Positions 11,305-23,670 of a stretch of 64,000 bases of DNA are shown here, one piece after another. The notes below the pieces were generated by a model. It was not told the DNA's origin and did no database searches. It saw only the letters and a program-made list of their open reading frames with translations. The DNA lies in assembly GCA_012845835.1 (NCBI GenBank), contig JABAKD010000019.1:2713501-2777500 (forward strand). The letters run 5' to 3'. Within the stretch, counting starts at the first letter, position 1, and every line of letters starts with the position of its first letter. The DNA is from Undaria pinnatifida. Taxonomy: Eukaryota; Sar; Phaeophyceae; Laminariales; Alariaceae. Both the position numbers and the translations under genes were made by a program.

Positions 11305-11690
11305 GAATTAGTAGGATATTAGTCCGCTTGACCACTTACTTGCAAAAAAAGGTTGACCAATAGCTTACCCAAACCAAGCCTTACAATACCCTCCCCCCCT
11401 GAAACGGCGGGATAGCAGGTCGGCCGGATATACGGGCGGACCTCTCAATTATTATCCAAGCCGTTTCATTTCCTGGGTATACCGGGGAGAGTATCTTTCA
11501 AGTTCGACATGGGGAAAGTCTGAAAAAGTTATTATTAGGTGGATGTGGGATTTCAACCCACGACCCTAAAAACCCATGGTCTGTCGACGCCATTTGTTGA
11601 GGTATTAGTGGGGTATTAGTCCGTTTGACCACTAAGCAAAAGGTTAACCAATAGCTTACCTTACCCAAACTAAGCCTTATAACATCAGGT
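11305..11690 (-). mobile_element. tRNA-like SINE with duplicated end segments
   Basis: The minus strand has an A-box-like TAGTGGTCAAACGG (11634-11621) and a B-box-like GGTTGAAATCC (11558-11548). The block GTCCGNTTGACCACT and the following ACCAATAGCTTACC occur twice, near 11321 and 11619, about 300 bp apart. Confidence 0.45.
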
Positions 11691-11894
11691 ACAGAGCAGT
11701 TTTCGAGTTTTCACTTCCACGAAAGACGCTTTATTTCTCTTTATTTATATTATTATTATTTAATTTGCCATATTTGACAATATGTAGCGAGAGTGTAAAA
11801 AAACATAAACATGTTGAAAGAACACACCATCCAGATGAAAGCGTGAAACGATGTTTCCAACAACCAAAAACTACGAATACTAGATGCACCCTCC

Positions 11895-12790
11895 CTGTTC
11901 ACCAGGCCCTGCCCCCTCCAGCCGGAAGGGCCAAGTCCTCCCCCCTTTACACTTCCGAAGAAGCATGTTGTACGACAACCCGCTGTTGTCCACGTAATAG
12001 ATGGTTGGTTTGTAACTGCTGCGCGTATGTTTCACCGCGCAGAAGGTTGTGCGGTGTTACAGCCTAATGCTATCGGTCGTGGCAAGAAAATAATGCCCAC
12101 CGTCTCGCTCTCTCTGTGACCCTGCCCTCTTCACCCCGTCCCCGAAAACACTACCACTCCCACCCTTAAGCTTGCGACACCCAACCGCAAGGGCCAAGTC
12201 TTTCCCCCCATACACTTCCAAAGAGGCATCGAACGACAACCCGCTATCCATAAAAAAATGGCTGGTTTATCTTGTAAATGATACGCGTATGTTTCAACGC
12301 GCAGAAGGCTGTGCGGTATGGTTGTTCAATACCTGGTATCGGTCGTGGCAGGGAAAGAGTCCCCGCCGTCTTGCTCCCTCTGTGACCCTGCACTATTCAC
12401 CGCCTCCCCAAGAAACCACTACCTCTCCCACCCTCAAGCTTGCCACTTCCAACCGCAAGGGCCTAGTCCTCCCCCTTGCACACGTCCGAAGAAGGATCGA
12501 ACGACGACCCATATTCAATATAAATGGCTAGTTTGTAACTGCCGCGTGTATGTTTCAACGCGCAGAAGGCTGTGCGGTATTGCTGCCGAATACTATCGGT
12601 CGTGGCAAGGAAAGAGTCCCCGCCGTCTCGCTCTCTCTGTGGCCCTGCCCTCTTAACCCCTCCCCCAAAACCACTGCTGCTGCTCCCACCCCTAACTTGC
12701 CACTTTCAACCGCAAGGGCCAAGCCCTCCCCCCCATACCCCTTCCGAAGAGGCATCGAATTTATATTGTAAATTGAAGAAGCCAAAACGG
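11895..12790. repeat. satellite A, about 265-bp unit, about 3.3 copies
   Basis: Repeating blocks: CCGCAAGGGCCAAGTC, ACTTCCGAAGA, ATGTTTCAACGCGCAGAAGG and CGCTCTCTCTGTGACCCTG. Open frames across it are Pro/Ser/Arg-rich by-products of the C-rich unit. Confidence 0.8.
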
Positions 12791-13049
12791 TGGGGGGGGG
12801 GAGGGCTGCACTGCCCCCGCCCCCCCCCGGATGCATACGCCTCCCCTACCTCTATACAAAATCTAGCAGGAGGGAGGAGGGGAAGAAGGGGCCGTTCCCT
12901 CCCTTTCCCCTCTTGCTCACGCCTCCCCCACCTACGCAAACGAAACGCGGTGTCGACCTACCTACCTGTCGTGCTCCGCTAGTGAGACGCCTCCCCTTGT
13001 TCGATTTCGTGTGCAAACCGGAGGCCCGTCCATTCGGGACTTCGGAATT

Positions 13050-13720
13050 GCTAATACGGCCAGGTAATTATGTTTCTAACGGCCCGTGCGATCGGAGACC
13101 TACTTGACCCACCACCACTTGTGTGTGCCTTCGCGTGGGTTTTCCGTTTCTAACGGCCCGCTCATATCTGGAACCCGCACGAATGCCAAACGATATATGA
13201 TACCGTATGTGATTCCGTTTCTAGCGGCCCGTGGGCTCGGGAAAATCACCGTTAATCGACCACTACCTTGCGCTTGCTTTCGGGTGTTTTTTTTCCGTTT
13301 TCTAACGACCCACTGCTGTCGGGGACCCACCTCGACTGCCAAACGATCATAGATGTAGTGAGTTCAGTTCTAGCGGCCCGTGCCATCGGGATTATGCCAC
13401 CAGCCGATCGACCACTATGTACTTGTGCTTTCGGACAGTTCTGTTTCTAACAGCCCGTTCATACCGGGAACCCACCACGATTGCTAAACGACTATGAAGA
13501 GCGATGATTCCGTTTCAAACGGCCCGCCCAATCGGGGCTATGCCATCACTAATCGACCACCACCTACATACAAGTGCGCTCGGGTGGTTCCGTTTCAAAC
13601 GGCACGTCCGAGCGATCGGGAACCCACCACGAACGCCACACGGTTAGTCTAATATGTAGTCTAATGATTCCGTTTCAAACGGCCCGTGTGATGGGGATTA
13701 TGCCATCAATAATCGACCGT
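13050..13720. repeat. satellite B, alternating CCGTTTCNAACGGCCCG units
   Basis: A near-palindromic core (CCGTTTCTAACGG) occurs about every 90-100 bp and is followed alternately by two different arms, one with GGAACCCACCACGA and one with ATTATGCCA and AATCGACCAC. This gives a higher-order unit of about 190 bp. Confidence 0.75.
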
Positions 13721-13724
13721 AGGG

Positions 13725-15725
13725 TGCAGAAGCTGAGACTCTCGCTCGTGGTGGCAGGAGGGTCCCGAGGTATTATATGCTACCGTCTGCTGCCGTCTGT
13801 GCAAGATTTCGTATCTTCTGTTTGGAAAATCCATTCGTGTCCCACGAGTTTTCGTTGTCAGTAAAACCGTTCTCTTTTTTCATTTTCCCTATGGGTAGGA
13901 TACGATGGCTTCCACAAACGTCAAAGTGTGATACACGGTACGGGTATGTTGATAGCTCGTTGCGTAGTCTGAGTGGGGGCCTGCTGGCATGTAGGCCGTA
14001 TGAAGATCGTTACGCCCTGGGGAGGGAGGTATGGGGACTCGTGGGGGGCAGAAGTTGTGACTCTCGCTCGTGGTGGCAGGAGGGTCCCGAGGTATGATGC
14101 TACCGTCTGTGTGTGCAAGATTTGGTATCTTCTGTTGGGAAAATCCATTCGTGTCACGGGTTCTCGTTGTCAGTAACCGTCCTCTTTATCTCCCTCTGGG
14201 TAGGATACGATGGCTTTCACAAACGTGATAGCGTGATACGGTACGCAGGTATAGCTCGTAGCGTAGTCTGAACGGGGTCTGCTGGCATGTCAGGCCGTGT
14301 GAAGATCATCGCCCCCTGGGGAGGGAGGTGTGGGGAGACTCGTAGGGGGCAGAATCTCGGATTCTCCATCGTGGCGGCAGGAGAGTCCCAAGGTATTATA
14401 TGCTACCGTCTGCGCAATATTTTGTATCTTCTGTTGGGAAAATCCATTCGTGTCACGATTTTTCGTTGTCAGTAACGGTCCTCTTTATTTCCCTATGATA
14501 GGTAGGATACGATGGCTTTCATGAGCGTCATAAGTGTGATATGGTATGGGTAATACGTATGCTGGTATTAATAGCTCGTAGCGTATAGTCTGAGTGGGGG
14601 CCTGCTGGCATGTAGGCCGGGTGAAGATCGTTGCGCCCTGGGGAGGGAGGTATGGGGACTCGTATGGGGCAGACGCTGAGACTCTCGATCGTGGTGGCAG
14701 GAGGGTCCCGGGGTATGATGCTACCGTCTGTGTGTGCAAGATTTCGTATCTGTTGTGTTTGGAAAATCCATTCGTGTCACGATTTTTCGTTGTCAGTAAC
14801 CGTCCTCTTTATTTCCCTATGGGTAGGATGCGATGGCTTTCACAAACGTCATAGCTTTTTTTTCTTTTAATCCTCCGGCGGATGGGGAAGAATAAAGCTT
14901 TAGCTCACCACACTTCATAGCGTGATAAGGTACGGGTATGTTGATAGCTCGTAGCGTAGTCTGAGTGGAGGTCTGCTGGCACATGTAGGCGGTGTGAAGA
15001 TCGTTGCGCCTTGGGGAGGGAGGTATGGGGGCTCGTAGGGGGCAGATGCTGAGACTCTCGATCGTGGTGGCAGGAGGGTCCCGAGGTATGATGCTACCGT
15101 ATGTGTGTGCAAGATTTCGTATCTATTGTGTTTGGAAAATCCATTCGTGCCACGATTTTTCGTTGTCAGTAACCGTCCTCTTTATTTCCCTATGGGTAGG
15201 ATGCGATGGCGTTCATAAATGTCATAGCGTGATAAGGTACGGGTATGTTGATAGCTCGTAGCGTAGTCTGAGTGGGGGTCTGCTGGCATGTAGGCCGTGT
15301 GAAGATCGTTGCGCCATGGGGCGGGAGGTATGGGGACTCGTATGGGGCACAAGCTGAGACTCTCGGTCGTGGTGGCAGGAGGGTCCCGCAAGGTATTATA
15401 TGCTACCGTCTGCGCAAGATTTGGTGTCTACTGTTGGGAAAATATGCTACCGTCTGTGCAAGATTTCGTACCTTCTATTGGGAAGATCCATTGGTGTCAC
15501 GATTGTTCGTTGTCAGTAACCGTTCTTTTTATTTCCCTATGGGTAGGATACGATGGCTTTCACAAACGTCGTAGTGTTGTGATACACGGTACGGGTATGT
15601 CGGTAGCTTGTAGCGTAGTCTGAGTGGAGGCCTGCTGGCATGTAGGAGGTGAAGCTCGTTGCGCCCTGGGGAGGGAAGTATGGGGACTCGTAGGAGGCAG
15701 AAGCTGAGGCTCTCGCTCGCAGGTC
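13725..15725. repeat. satellite C, about 310-380-bp unit, about 6 copies
   Basis: Blocks recur in order: GTGGTGGCAGGAGGGTCCC, ATGCTACCGTCTGTG, AAAATCCATTCGTGTCACG, GTTGTCAGTAACCGT, GGTAGGATACGATGGC, GATAGCTCGTAGCGTAGTC and GGGGAGGGAGGTATGGGGA. Copies start near 13726, 14050, 14350, 14668, 15048 and 15350, with a partial last unit. Confidence 0.85.
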
Positions 15726-15999
15726 TTTCATTTGTCCCTATTATTACCCCGTACCAAACATCCCGCTATCTTACATGAAACCTCCCCCCCGAATTTCATT
15801 CTTCTACCACGTCTATCTTTGTACTTTCTACCCGTTACCCCCAAAACACCAGGTTGCCCCAACGACAACCTTCCTAGTTAGCATTCGTGATATTATATGC
15901 TATACATTTCACTTGCGTAAGGGCGGTCTGACCGTAGCATCGTACATCCATTCCTTCATTCATTCGCGTTCATTATTCGGTCAATCATTCGTGATGCGC

Positions 16000-16200
16000 T
16001 CACACTTTTTCTTTTGCTTGCTCGTCCCTTCTTCCATCCTCGCACTCTTTGTTCTCCGTACACGCACAACTCAAATCCGGGGTCACTGAGCCCCCCCCCC
16101 CCCCCCCCCCCCCCTCCCCACGACGGTACGCGCGCTTTCATAATTTTCTCCAGAAGATTTCAGTTATCTCTTCCCTCGTCGACGCGCATCGAATTGCACA
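16000..16200. repeat. dispersed repeat with 33-nt poly-C
   Basis: ATCCGGGGTCACTGAG followed by poly-C (about 16088-16115), then a CTCCCCACGACGGT block and TCGACGCGCATCGAATTG. The same order occurs at 52140-52335, and an inverted piece (TGACCCCGGATCTGAG) lies at about 46092. Confidence 0.6.
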
Positions 16201-16389
16201 TTAGTTCGTGTCATACCAGGTACCAGGTATAATATTTTCACGCACGACGAGTTGTTTTGTTTTTCAATCTCCTCTGGCGGATTGTTACGAGAAGTGGACT
16301 CGACCCTTGACTCACACTTCTCAAATGATCAAGTGGCTTATATATAACTTATTGCTACAGGATGCGGAACAACGAAGCTCACCATACAT

Positions 16390-17265
16390 ATTCAAGTACA
16401 TCTAGTCTATATTTTATTGCATGCCATTTCTATTGAACTCAACTAGTTACTGTATCCGCAATCCTTCGCTAGCTGGAGCATATGCTGAGGTTCCAGTGGC
16501 AGCATATACGATGTTACGACGAGATTCCCGTCAAAGAACGTTCGCCGCAAACGGGAGAGGCACCACCTCAGACATCGGGGCTTGTACAGCTGCCGCAGCC
16601 GCAGCAATAGCCGTGGCCTACCATGCCGCCGATAGTGTAACCGACGGTATTGGATTCACGCGATCTGCAGCCTGCATCAAAGGGACGGTCTCAATCGCCG
16701 ATACAGCCCACCCCTAGCCATATCGGTGCCCGTCTCGGCCCCCCCGACGACACCGCAACCGCTGTCACCTACCTCTCCACCCGCCAGGCCACCCACAGTA
16801 CCATCTACAAGTTCGTCAACACCGTCGCCTTCGCCACTGCCGTTGCCACCGTCGCCGCCGACAGCTGGCTATCCCTCTACAGCGACACCTCTCTTGACAC
16901 AGCATATGGTCCTTGCGCTAGAAAAACCATCGCGGGCAGCGGTCAGGACGGCACAGATAACATCACCAAGGACCATCACGGCCGACGCTCACACGGACGC
17001 TGAAGGGAAGGGGTTCGGCACCCCCGCCGACGTCCGAATTGCCTCCGTCGCCGCCAAGGACACCCTCGCCCACGCCGCCTGCAGAAAACCAGATATGGGA
17101 GGAGAATCCTCGAAAGACTGCAGTGCATGCTTCGAGGCCTTGGCCTCTCCATTGGTAAATTCTGGGAGCTACTCGAATCGGCTGCAACTTCCGTGCTACG
17201 CCGAACTCCGGGTCAGAGCCGGGGTTGACCTGCAATGTCCGGCATGCCGTGCGACCGTAACGTAA
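16390..17265 (+). pseudogene. decayed RING-finger-like coding region
   Basis: A 179-codon open stretch (16726-17265) is Pro/Ser/Thr-rich and ends with CSACFEALASPLV, LQLPC and VDLQCPACRATV. This looks like a RING domain whose central Cys-x-His and Cys pair, normally between LPC and the CPACR half, is absent. I infer a RING E3 remnant with an internal deletion. No intact start or partner exons are seen. Confidence 0.4.
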
Positions 17266-17602
17266 CAGTCAACGAGGCCGACAGGATGGCGCTCCGTCAG
17301 CACAGCAAAAAGGTTGCGGTAGATTTGCTGACAGTTGGGCGGCCAGCGATGCCAGCTGAAGGAGAAGCAAGGCCTGAAACAAGGTCGATAAGAAGAGACA
17401 AAAGGCGACGAGCGGTATGCAGCATTTTTGCGACGGTTTGGTTAAGGAAACTACCTGCGTACAGGTGTCCTGCTCGTTTTACGTACACCGCCGTTGGGCT
17501 TTAGGCTTCTGAGAGGATGCAATCCCCCGAGTTAGGACTTTCGGAGGAGTACCCCAACACGCCACGTGCCCGAATCCGGTCCTCAACAGGGAGCATCAAG
17601 AA

Positions 17603-18043
17603 ATGGATTTACACCCCCTTTTCCAAAAGATTTGTGCTCTCGACATGTCGGTGGACACAACGGAAGAACGCGAGATCAGACACAGGGTCACCGCAGCCGA
17701 GCAGCGCCTCCTGAGAGGGGCGCACATCACCCCAGAGATGATGGATTTATTGCGAAGTGCCATACGGCGAGACGAAGAGGGACACCTCGGAGAATGGCGT
17801 GGCACGATCCCCCAGCAACAAGTTCAAGCGCCGTGTGAGGTCTGTGGCAGGCACTTGAAGGATGACCAGAGGTTCGCTTTCGGTGGCTGGTTCGTCCACA
17901 GGAGGTGTACCATAGAAAGCGAAGCGGTGGTAGCAGACGACAGGGGGGACGACCGGTTTGGGGTAGCTATCCGAGGAGGGACAGGAGTGCCACGCCGGGG
18001 AACGTTCCCACTCACGGCAATGGAGCCCAATGTCCACATCTGA
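17603..18043 (+). CDS. uncharacterised ORF with C-x2-C / H-x2-C motif
   Basis: A 146-codon ATG-started frame beginning MDLHPLFQKICALDMSV. It has a charged helical middle and then APCEVCGRHL, AFGGWFVHRRCTIE, a half-treble-clef-like Cys2-His-Cys arrangement. I do not recognise the family. Neighbouring frames carry similar motifs, so it may be one exon of a zinc-finger gene or part of a decaying mobile element. Confidence 0.35.
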   Translation: MDLHPLFQKICALDMSVDTTEEREIRHRVTAAEQRLLRGAHITPEMMDLLRSAIRRDEEGHLGEWRGTIPQQQVQAPCEVCGRHLKDDQRFAFGGWFVHRRCTIESEAVVADDRGDDRFGVAIRGGTGVPRRGTFPLTAMEPNVHI

Positions 18044-18179
18044 GATACAACCGCTTTACCCCGGATGGGGCTCATCAACAGCGGCAGTTAGAGACACTGT
18101 GGCGATCACTGACGTCCGGCGTAGAGGAGCGGCCGCGTCGCCAAGGTGAAGGTGGTCAAGACATGGAAGGGGGACTGGA

Positions 18180-20160
18180 GCAACCCAAAGAATTTTGGTG
18201 CATATACACCGGTTGGCCTCTCGATAACTCTGTTGGGGAGTCGGAGGAAAACGATGCTCGAGTACCCGCTCCGTGCGCCCGTGGAGGCTTTGTGCGGACC
18301 CGCTGCATGTTGGATCGCGTGGAACACCTCGCGAGAGAGCATGCAAGTTCAAGCCCCTGCGTTGCGTGTCGCTCGACGTGGCCGGGAGGAAGACGACCTC
18401 CCCACCCGGCGGAGCTGGCTAGAGGACTATCCATGAACGGGCGTGAGGGAAGGTGGGCGGGGGTGAGGGGTGCCCTACTACAGTTCACCGCCCGCGTTCA
18501 ACGGCACATCTCCGGACCGGAGTCAGTCAGCCATATGATAACTGGCATTTATGGTACGTTTGAGCTTATGTGTTACGTGACCATGCAAGGAGCCCAACCT
18601 CTTCGTTCTTGCTCCCTGTTTCGCGATTCACTGGACCTGTCTCAAGGGGCATACCTCGATTTCCCCCGACCGAGGGCATGAGAAGAGGAGGCCGACCGAG
18701 CGCTACCGTATGCTGTTCGCTGCATACACCATCCAACTGCAGGGTATCTTGCTCCAACTTCCGAATCAAGGACTCTAGACGTGGTACCTCACGTACAACA
18801 GCCTCGACGCCAACTGTGAAGAATGAAGTGGTGGACCCTCGGGATCCAACGCGCGTTGGAGTCGGGTGATGTGCTTCCTCCCTTTTCAACGGCGATGGCA
18901 GCTACACCGAAGAGAACGGAACGGACGCTGGAGAGCGACCATTTAGATACGGGACCAGCTGAACAGGGAGGCGCCGCTAGGAGTGCAGCAGAGAGGCGTC
19001 ATACCGCGGAGAACAGGGGCGCATCTCCCTGCGCCTACTACGAGCGGGCACTAGAGGAATCTACTGGGGATTCGGCGGTACTCTTTATGGGCACTTGTTC
19101 CGCGTCCCCACGGAGAGCAAGTGCATGCCTGCTGCATGCTGGACCGTGCGAAACGCCTCGCGGGTGGGCATGCAGACCCTTAGCCATGCGTCGCGTGTCT
19201 GAGGGCCTTCCTAGGCCACGGCCGCGGGCAAGGTGTTCGGCAGTAGCGGGAGCCCTGCAGTTCGCCGAGCTCTTGAAAGAGGACGGCCCCCGGCTGAATC
19301 CAGCCAGCTACGTCACGACTGGTTCCCACGATACCCCGTTGAGAAGATGGTGAGGACCCATGCGGGCAGCCCAACCTCTTCGTTCCTGTTGTGATCCGTG
19401 TTCGACGATGCTCCTGGCCTGACCCAAGAGGTCTACCTCGGCTTCCCCCGATCCAGGGAATAGCGAGCAGCAGCCGGTCACCACCGTGAGATTTTCGCCG
19501 GGTACGCCATCCTCCTGCAGGACACTGTACGCTGACTCCCGGATCGAAGGATCTATATCCTACCTCATGTCCGAGAGTTTTTGGTGGGCCTCGACTCCAC
19601 GTGGGAGTACCGCCTAATGAGGTGGGTCTTCTGGGTCCGAAATGCGCTGGAAGAAGGAGAAGCACTTCCTCCTTTTACGACGGTGGCGTGGACCGTTAGG
19701 TCCCAAAACGTGTTTGAGTCGGGGAACGCGCTGCCTTCTTGCCCGACGGCGGCGGTTGTAACACCGGAAGGAACAGGCCCGGCGTTGGAGAGTGACCCGT
19801 TGACAGCGGGAGTAACGCCATCGGAAGGAGCAGCTCCGGCGTGTGAAGGTGACTCGTGGGAAAGGGGGGAGGCAGAGCCCAGAGACGCTGCTTAGGTAGC
19901 CGCGGAGAACTGATTCACGGAGGGTGACGCGGATTTTACGGTGCTGGGAAGCTTGGCCCTCCGCCTAAGTTAGCCCAGCGTAACCCGGACAGCGGCGAGG
20001 GTCATGGCGGAGGGAACGGGACCGGCGCGGGAGAGCGATCCATTAGCAACGGAGTGACACCACCGGAAGGTGCAGCTCTAACGCCAGAACGTGACCCGGG
20101 GGTAAGGAGGCAAGCGGAGCCAAACGATGCTGTTCTGTAGCCATGGGGAACTCTTATACC
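18180..20160 (+). repeat. tandem duplication of about 0.8 kb, coding-like and decayed
   Basis: Unit 1 (about 18290-19010) and unit 2 (about 19080-19870) align over their length, including AGCCCAACCTCTTCGTTC at both 18590 and 19370. Part of a third unit follows near 20005-20150. Frames are open but shift between units and carry Cys/His clusters such as FVRTRCMLDRVEHL. I infer diverged copies of a zinc-finger coding segment. Confidence 0.55.
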
Positions 20161-20476
20161 ACCGGAAACAGGGGGCGATAGCGCCGGAACACTCGCCCCC
20201 GGCCCTAGCACAGCCCAGCGTCACCCCAGCAACACCTGGAGCGACTGCGTCTGTGCTCACTGGTGCAGTAGAGGGTGGCGGAAGCACAAGAGGAAGACGA
20301 GGTCGACCACGTGGATCTGAAAGGGGATCACGAGCGACGAGAGCTGCGAGGTTCCCCCAGCCGCTGCAGCGGGAAGAGTCGGCGGTGGATATAGTGGACT
20401 TCGCAGGGAAGGAGAGTGTGGAGAGGGAGGAGAGGGCCAACGCCCAGCGAGGGCGTATTGTAACTTCGCGCTTCCT

Positions 20477-20683
20477 TTGCAGACAACCAGAGCGGCACGA
20501 CCTGCGAGGGTTTTAGAGCAACGATTGGTCGGGGACATCGAGTGGTGCCCCTGTGCATCATGTCAACATACAATGCATGCACGGTGCGTGGTTAATCCAG
20601 TCAGAGGAGAGGTGGGGCGCAGGCGCCGCTTCTCTGCGGCGCAAGGGGATGCACAGTTCGCCATGGAAGACGAGAAGTGTTGA
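20477..20683 (+). pseudogene. treble-clef-like zinc-finger fragment
   Basis: Reads DIEWCPCASCQHTMHARCVV. The C-x2-C then MH-x2-C pattern recalls the ORF in the pogo-type element at 34.6-35.1 kb (CPCGRPMHAYC). The frame ends at TGA and no flanking exons are recognised. It is possibly the end of the same decayed region that starts at 16.4 kb. Confidence 0.35.
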
Positions 20684-21429
20684 AAGCTGCAGCTCAGGAC
20701 GACCCCAGATTGCGTGACACGGCAGCGGGCCTCGGAGGGAGACCTGACGACGGCCAGAAAGTGGGCTGAGATTTGTTTTGCTATCCCTGGGACCAAACCA
20801 CGTTGGGGATTGCAGGACCGCTTGATGATGATCCCCTATACGACCTCCAACAACACTTTGTCACTGTTGGCAAAAGTGCAGCTGAGGTTGGCTACTGTCC
20901 ACGCCAAGCATATCAGCCATGTGCTTGGCCTCCTCAATCACGCCCTGGAAGAGCCCCGCAAAAGCACACGATCGGAGACGCCGCACTCACCCTTGAGGTC
21001 GATCAAGCTACATTGAAAGTACGGGTGATTGTCAACATCGCGATCGCCGCTGTAAATTGCAGAAGGACGGACAAGAAGTGCACTGAGCAACGGAATATAT
21101 AACACGAAAAAAAAACATCAGCCTCACACGATGGAATCGACCTTTGAACCTTCAGGAGGATCAATTTAGTTTTCTTACTGTCCCCATATCGGTTGCCTGA
21201 CAATCACGGCGCACCATACATCTACAACAACCGGCGGAGAAACCTACCCTCATGTCGTCCTGTTTTACCCTGTTCAATATACCGTCGTTTCGGCCTCTTT
21301 TCAGGAACTGTCCATTGGGCCCTTGAAACGGTACGGTCCATTTTAAGGGACCATTATGCCCCAAGAAAAGGTTGACTGGCACCATCACTACAACTAATAT
21401 CATTATGTTGATTATTTTCTACTTGAAAA

Positions 21430-21735
21430 TAGATGCTTGGTCAAGCGGTCAGTATACTGGTTCGATCAGTGTATCTTTGACTTGAGATTAGTCAACAGCC
21501 CCCAGTATATGCTGGGCTGCTTCAGTATGATCTGGGGCACGATAGTCTTGCATTCAGAAGCATTATTAGGCCCTTGTTGCGCTTGCAAGCGGTGTCAAAT
21601 CTTTCGGGACTTTCCCCCCTGTTTCTCCCAATTTCGGTGAACAGGACCGCGAGACTTCCCAGATTGTGGCGGGTGACATGTGTGCAGAGGCACGGCCGCG
21701 AGCGCGTGGCCGTCAGGGCCCTGAGGCGGAAGTTA
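21430..21735 (+). mobile_element. tRNA-like dispersed repeat, copy 1
   Basis: Begins CTTGGTCAAGCGGTCAGTAT with a B-box-like GGTTCGATCAG, then CAGTATATGCTGG, and ends near GGACCGCGAGACTTCCCAGA. It continues into a CCGCGAGCGCGTGGC block that also occurs at 23720. Copy 2 is at 22800-23045. Confidence 0.5.
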
Positions 21736-22799
21736 TAGTCAGCGGTAACAAAAAAAAAACTGCGGACAATTTTTTAACCGCTTTTCAAGCACAGAATCTG
21801 AGATAGATTTCTGAGGAATAATAGGTGAAAAACAAACACGATACTCGTGATCAAATCGCGCTATGACCTCGGTTATTGGAGTATGACTGTAAGACCGCTA
21901 ATGGCAACGCCACAGTTTAACAAAACGTTTCCGAAATGTGATGTGAGAGTATTTTGCTCAAGAGATTTTCCTACAACAGTCGTTGTGGACCAAAAACGAT
22001 ATTAACGGGTTTTTTCTTGTGTTCTTCAAGTTTTAAACGGCGTAAATTGGTCCATTTTCATCAACCCTCGATCGACACTGTCCACTAACCGCGGTGGACC
22101 TTTGATCTCGAGACGGAAACATCCCACGGCCATGCCTCTTAGTGATGGACAAAGTCACAAGAATGCAAGCGACATCGCGGAAGAGTTCAAGTTGACTCAT
22201 GCTCTAGGGCGTGCAAGGTTGCCCGCCGCGTCCTGGGGTATTCCGTCAAATCCCGTCAAAATCCCGATTTTTTCCCGCTGGGAGACGATCGAGAGTTTTT
22301 CTCTGTTTTTTAGTCTACACAACCAGCCGCCAAATAAATGCATTATTAGCAGAAGCCTGGTTGGCGCCCGCCACACACCCGTCGTAGTGTGAGCACTGTA
22401 CACCAAGGGTGGGTCGGAGCCCCTGACGAGCTCGCCATGTTCAGATTTCACGGCGCTGTGTCGTTGGTTTCGTCGAACGAAGTGTTTGGAGAACACGAAA
22501 TCACGCCGCTTCTAGTCCAAGATCTGCTTGACAATTTCTCAGGGACGTGTTACCCAAGATCGCCGCCACAAATCTATTTTCTACGGAAAGTTCCACAAGC
22601 ATAAAAAAACGAACCCACAGGCAACCTTCCGACCGGAGTTTGGCTGGCCTCTTCGGATTATTTTTTTAGTAAACACTTGCTTGCCATGGCAAGAGGGTCT
22701 AAACAGTTGCATGTTTTAATAATCAACATACCAGGTACGTGAAAACATTGAAACATTGATTGTGTTGATTGATTTCACTGCTGTCGTACTTGGAGTAGA

Positions 22800-23045
22800 C
22801 TCACTCTTGGTCGAGCAGTGAGTATACACTAGGCCCGCCAATCAGTATGTCTTTGGCTTGATAGTACACATCAGCCACCAGTATATACTGGACTTCATCA
22901 GTATACTGGGGGCGCCATCGTCTTGAATACAACGACCATAGGCTCCGATCAAGTCATGTAGTCTAAACATTTTGGGACATTTCCCGGGATTGCTCGCCAA
23001 CCTCAGCGAGCAGGACCGCGGGACTTCCCAGATGGGGGCGAAGGA
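22800..23045 (+). mobile_element. tRNA-like dispersed repeat, copy 2
   Basis: Parallel to 21430-21660: CTTGGTCGAGCAGTGAGTAT, GTATATACTGGACTTC and AGGACCGCGGGACTTCCCAG in the same order. The sequence between and around the copies (21735-22800, 23045-23390) shows no recognised gene. Confidence 0.5.
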
Positions 23046-23391
23046 CCACAGATCTACTCGCAGGAAGATGCACGATCTGCTGGTTGCTTACTCTTTTTCT
23101 TCTGGTAGGTATGGCTGCGTATAATCTACACGGAGAGACAATGGTTGATCAGAGTGCTGGAACGAGGGAGCCGGCTTTGGTCCACTTCCTTTTATCCCCG
23201 CTTCCCGCTAAGTCAAATGTCCCATCTCTGGGTGTTCTTTATTGGTGCATATGTGCATATACTACGACGGTGGGTGGTGACAAGGCACCTTAATAAACCT
23301 GCTCTCCTTCTGCCTCGTGCGCGGCCCATGGTGGTGCTGCGCGCTATCCCCTCCTCCTCGTGAGGAAGCGAACCCCGTGCCTAGATTACAC

Positions 23392-23670
23392 GACGCGTGC
23401 TACCATACAGGTACAGGTTTCGTCTCTTTTCGTGTGAATTGTTTCCGAATGTTGGGGCTCTCCTCAACCCAAAATCGTCCGAAATAGGCCGGGGGGCCCG
23501 GGTTTTACATGATTTTTGCGTGTACACTTCTCGGCCTTGGGATTTTTCACACATCCGGTGTACGAGCACTTTTGTTTTTCTCCAAACCAGTTTTTGGGAG
23601 AGGTCTCAAGCTCCCAAATCGAGGGGTAGTATTTGAAAAAAAGTGGTGCGCCTTTACCGTAGCACGCGTC
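23392..23670. mobile_element. MITE family 1, complete copy
   Basis: Perfect 12-bp terminal inverted repeats GACGCGTGCTAC / GTAGCACGCGTC. The interior has CTCCCAAATCGAGGGGTAGT, the reverse orientation of the copy at 42219. Confidence 0.75.
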
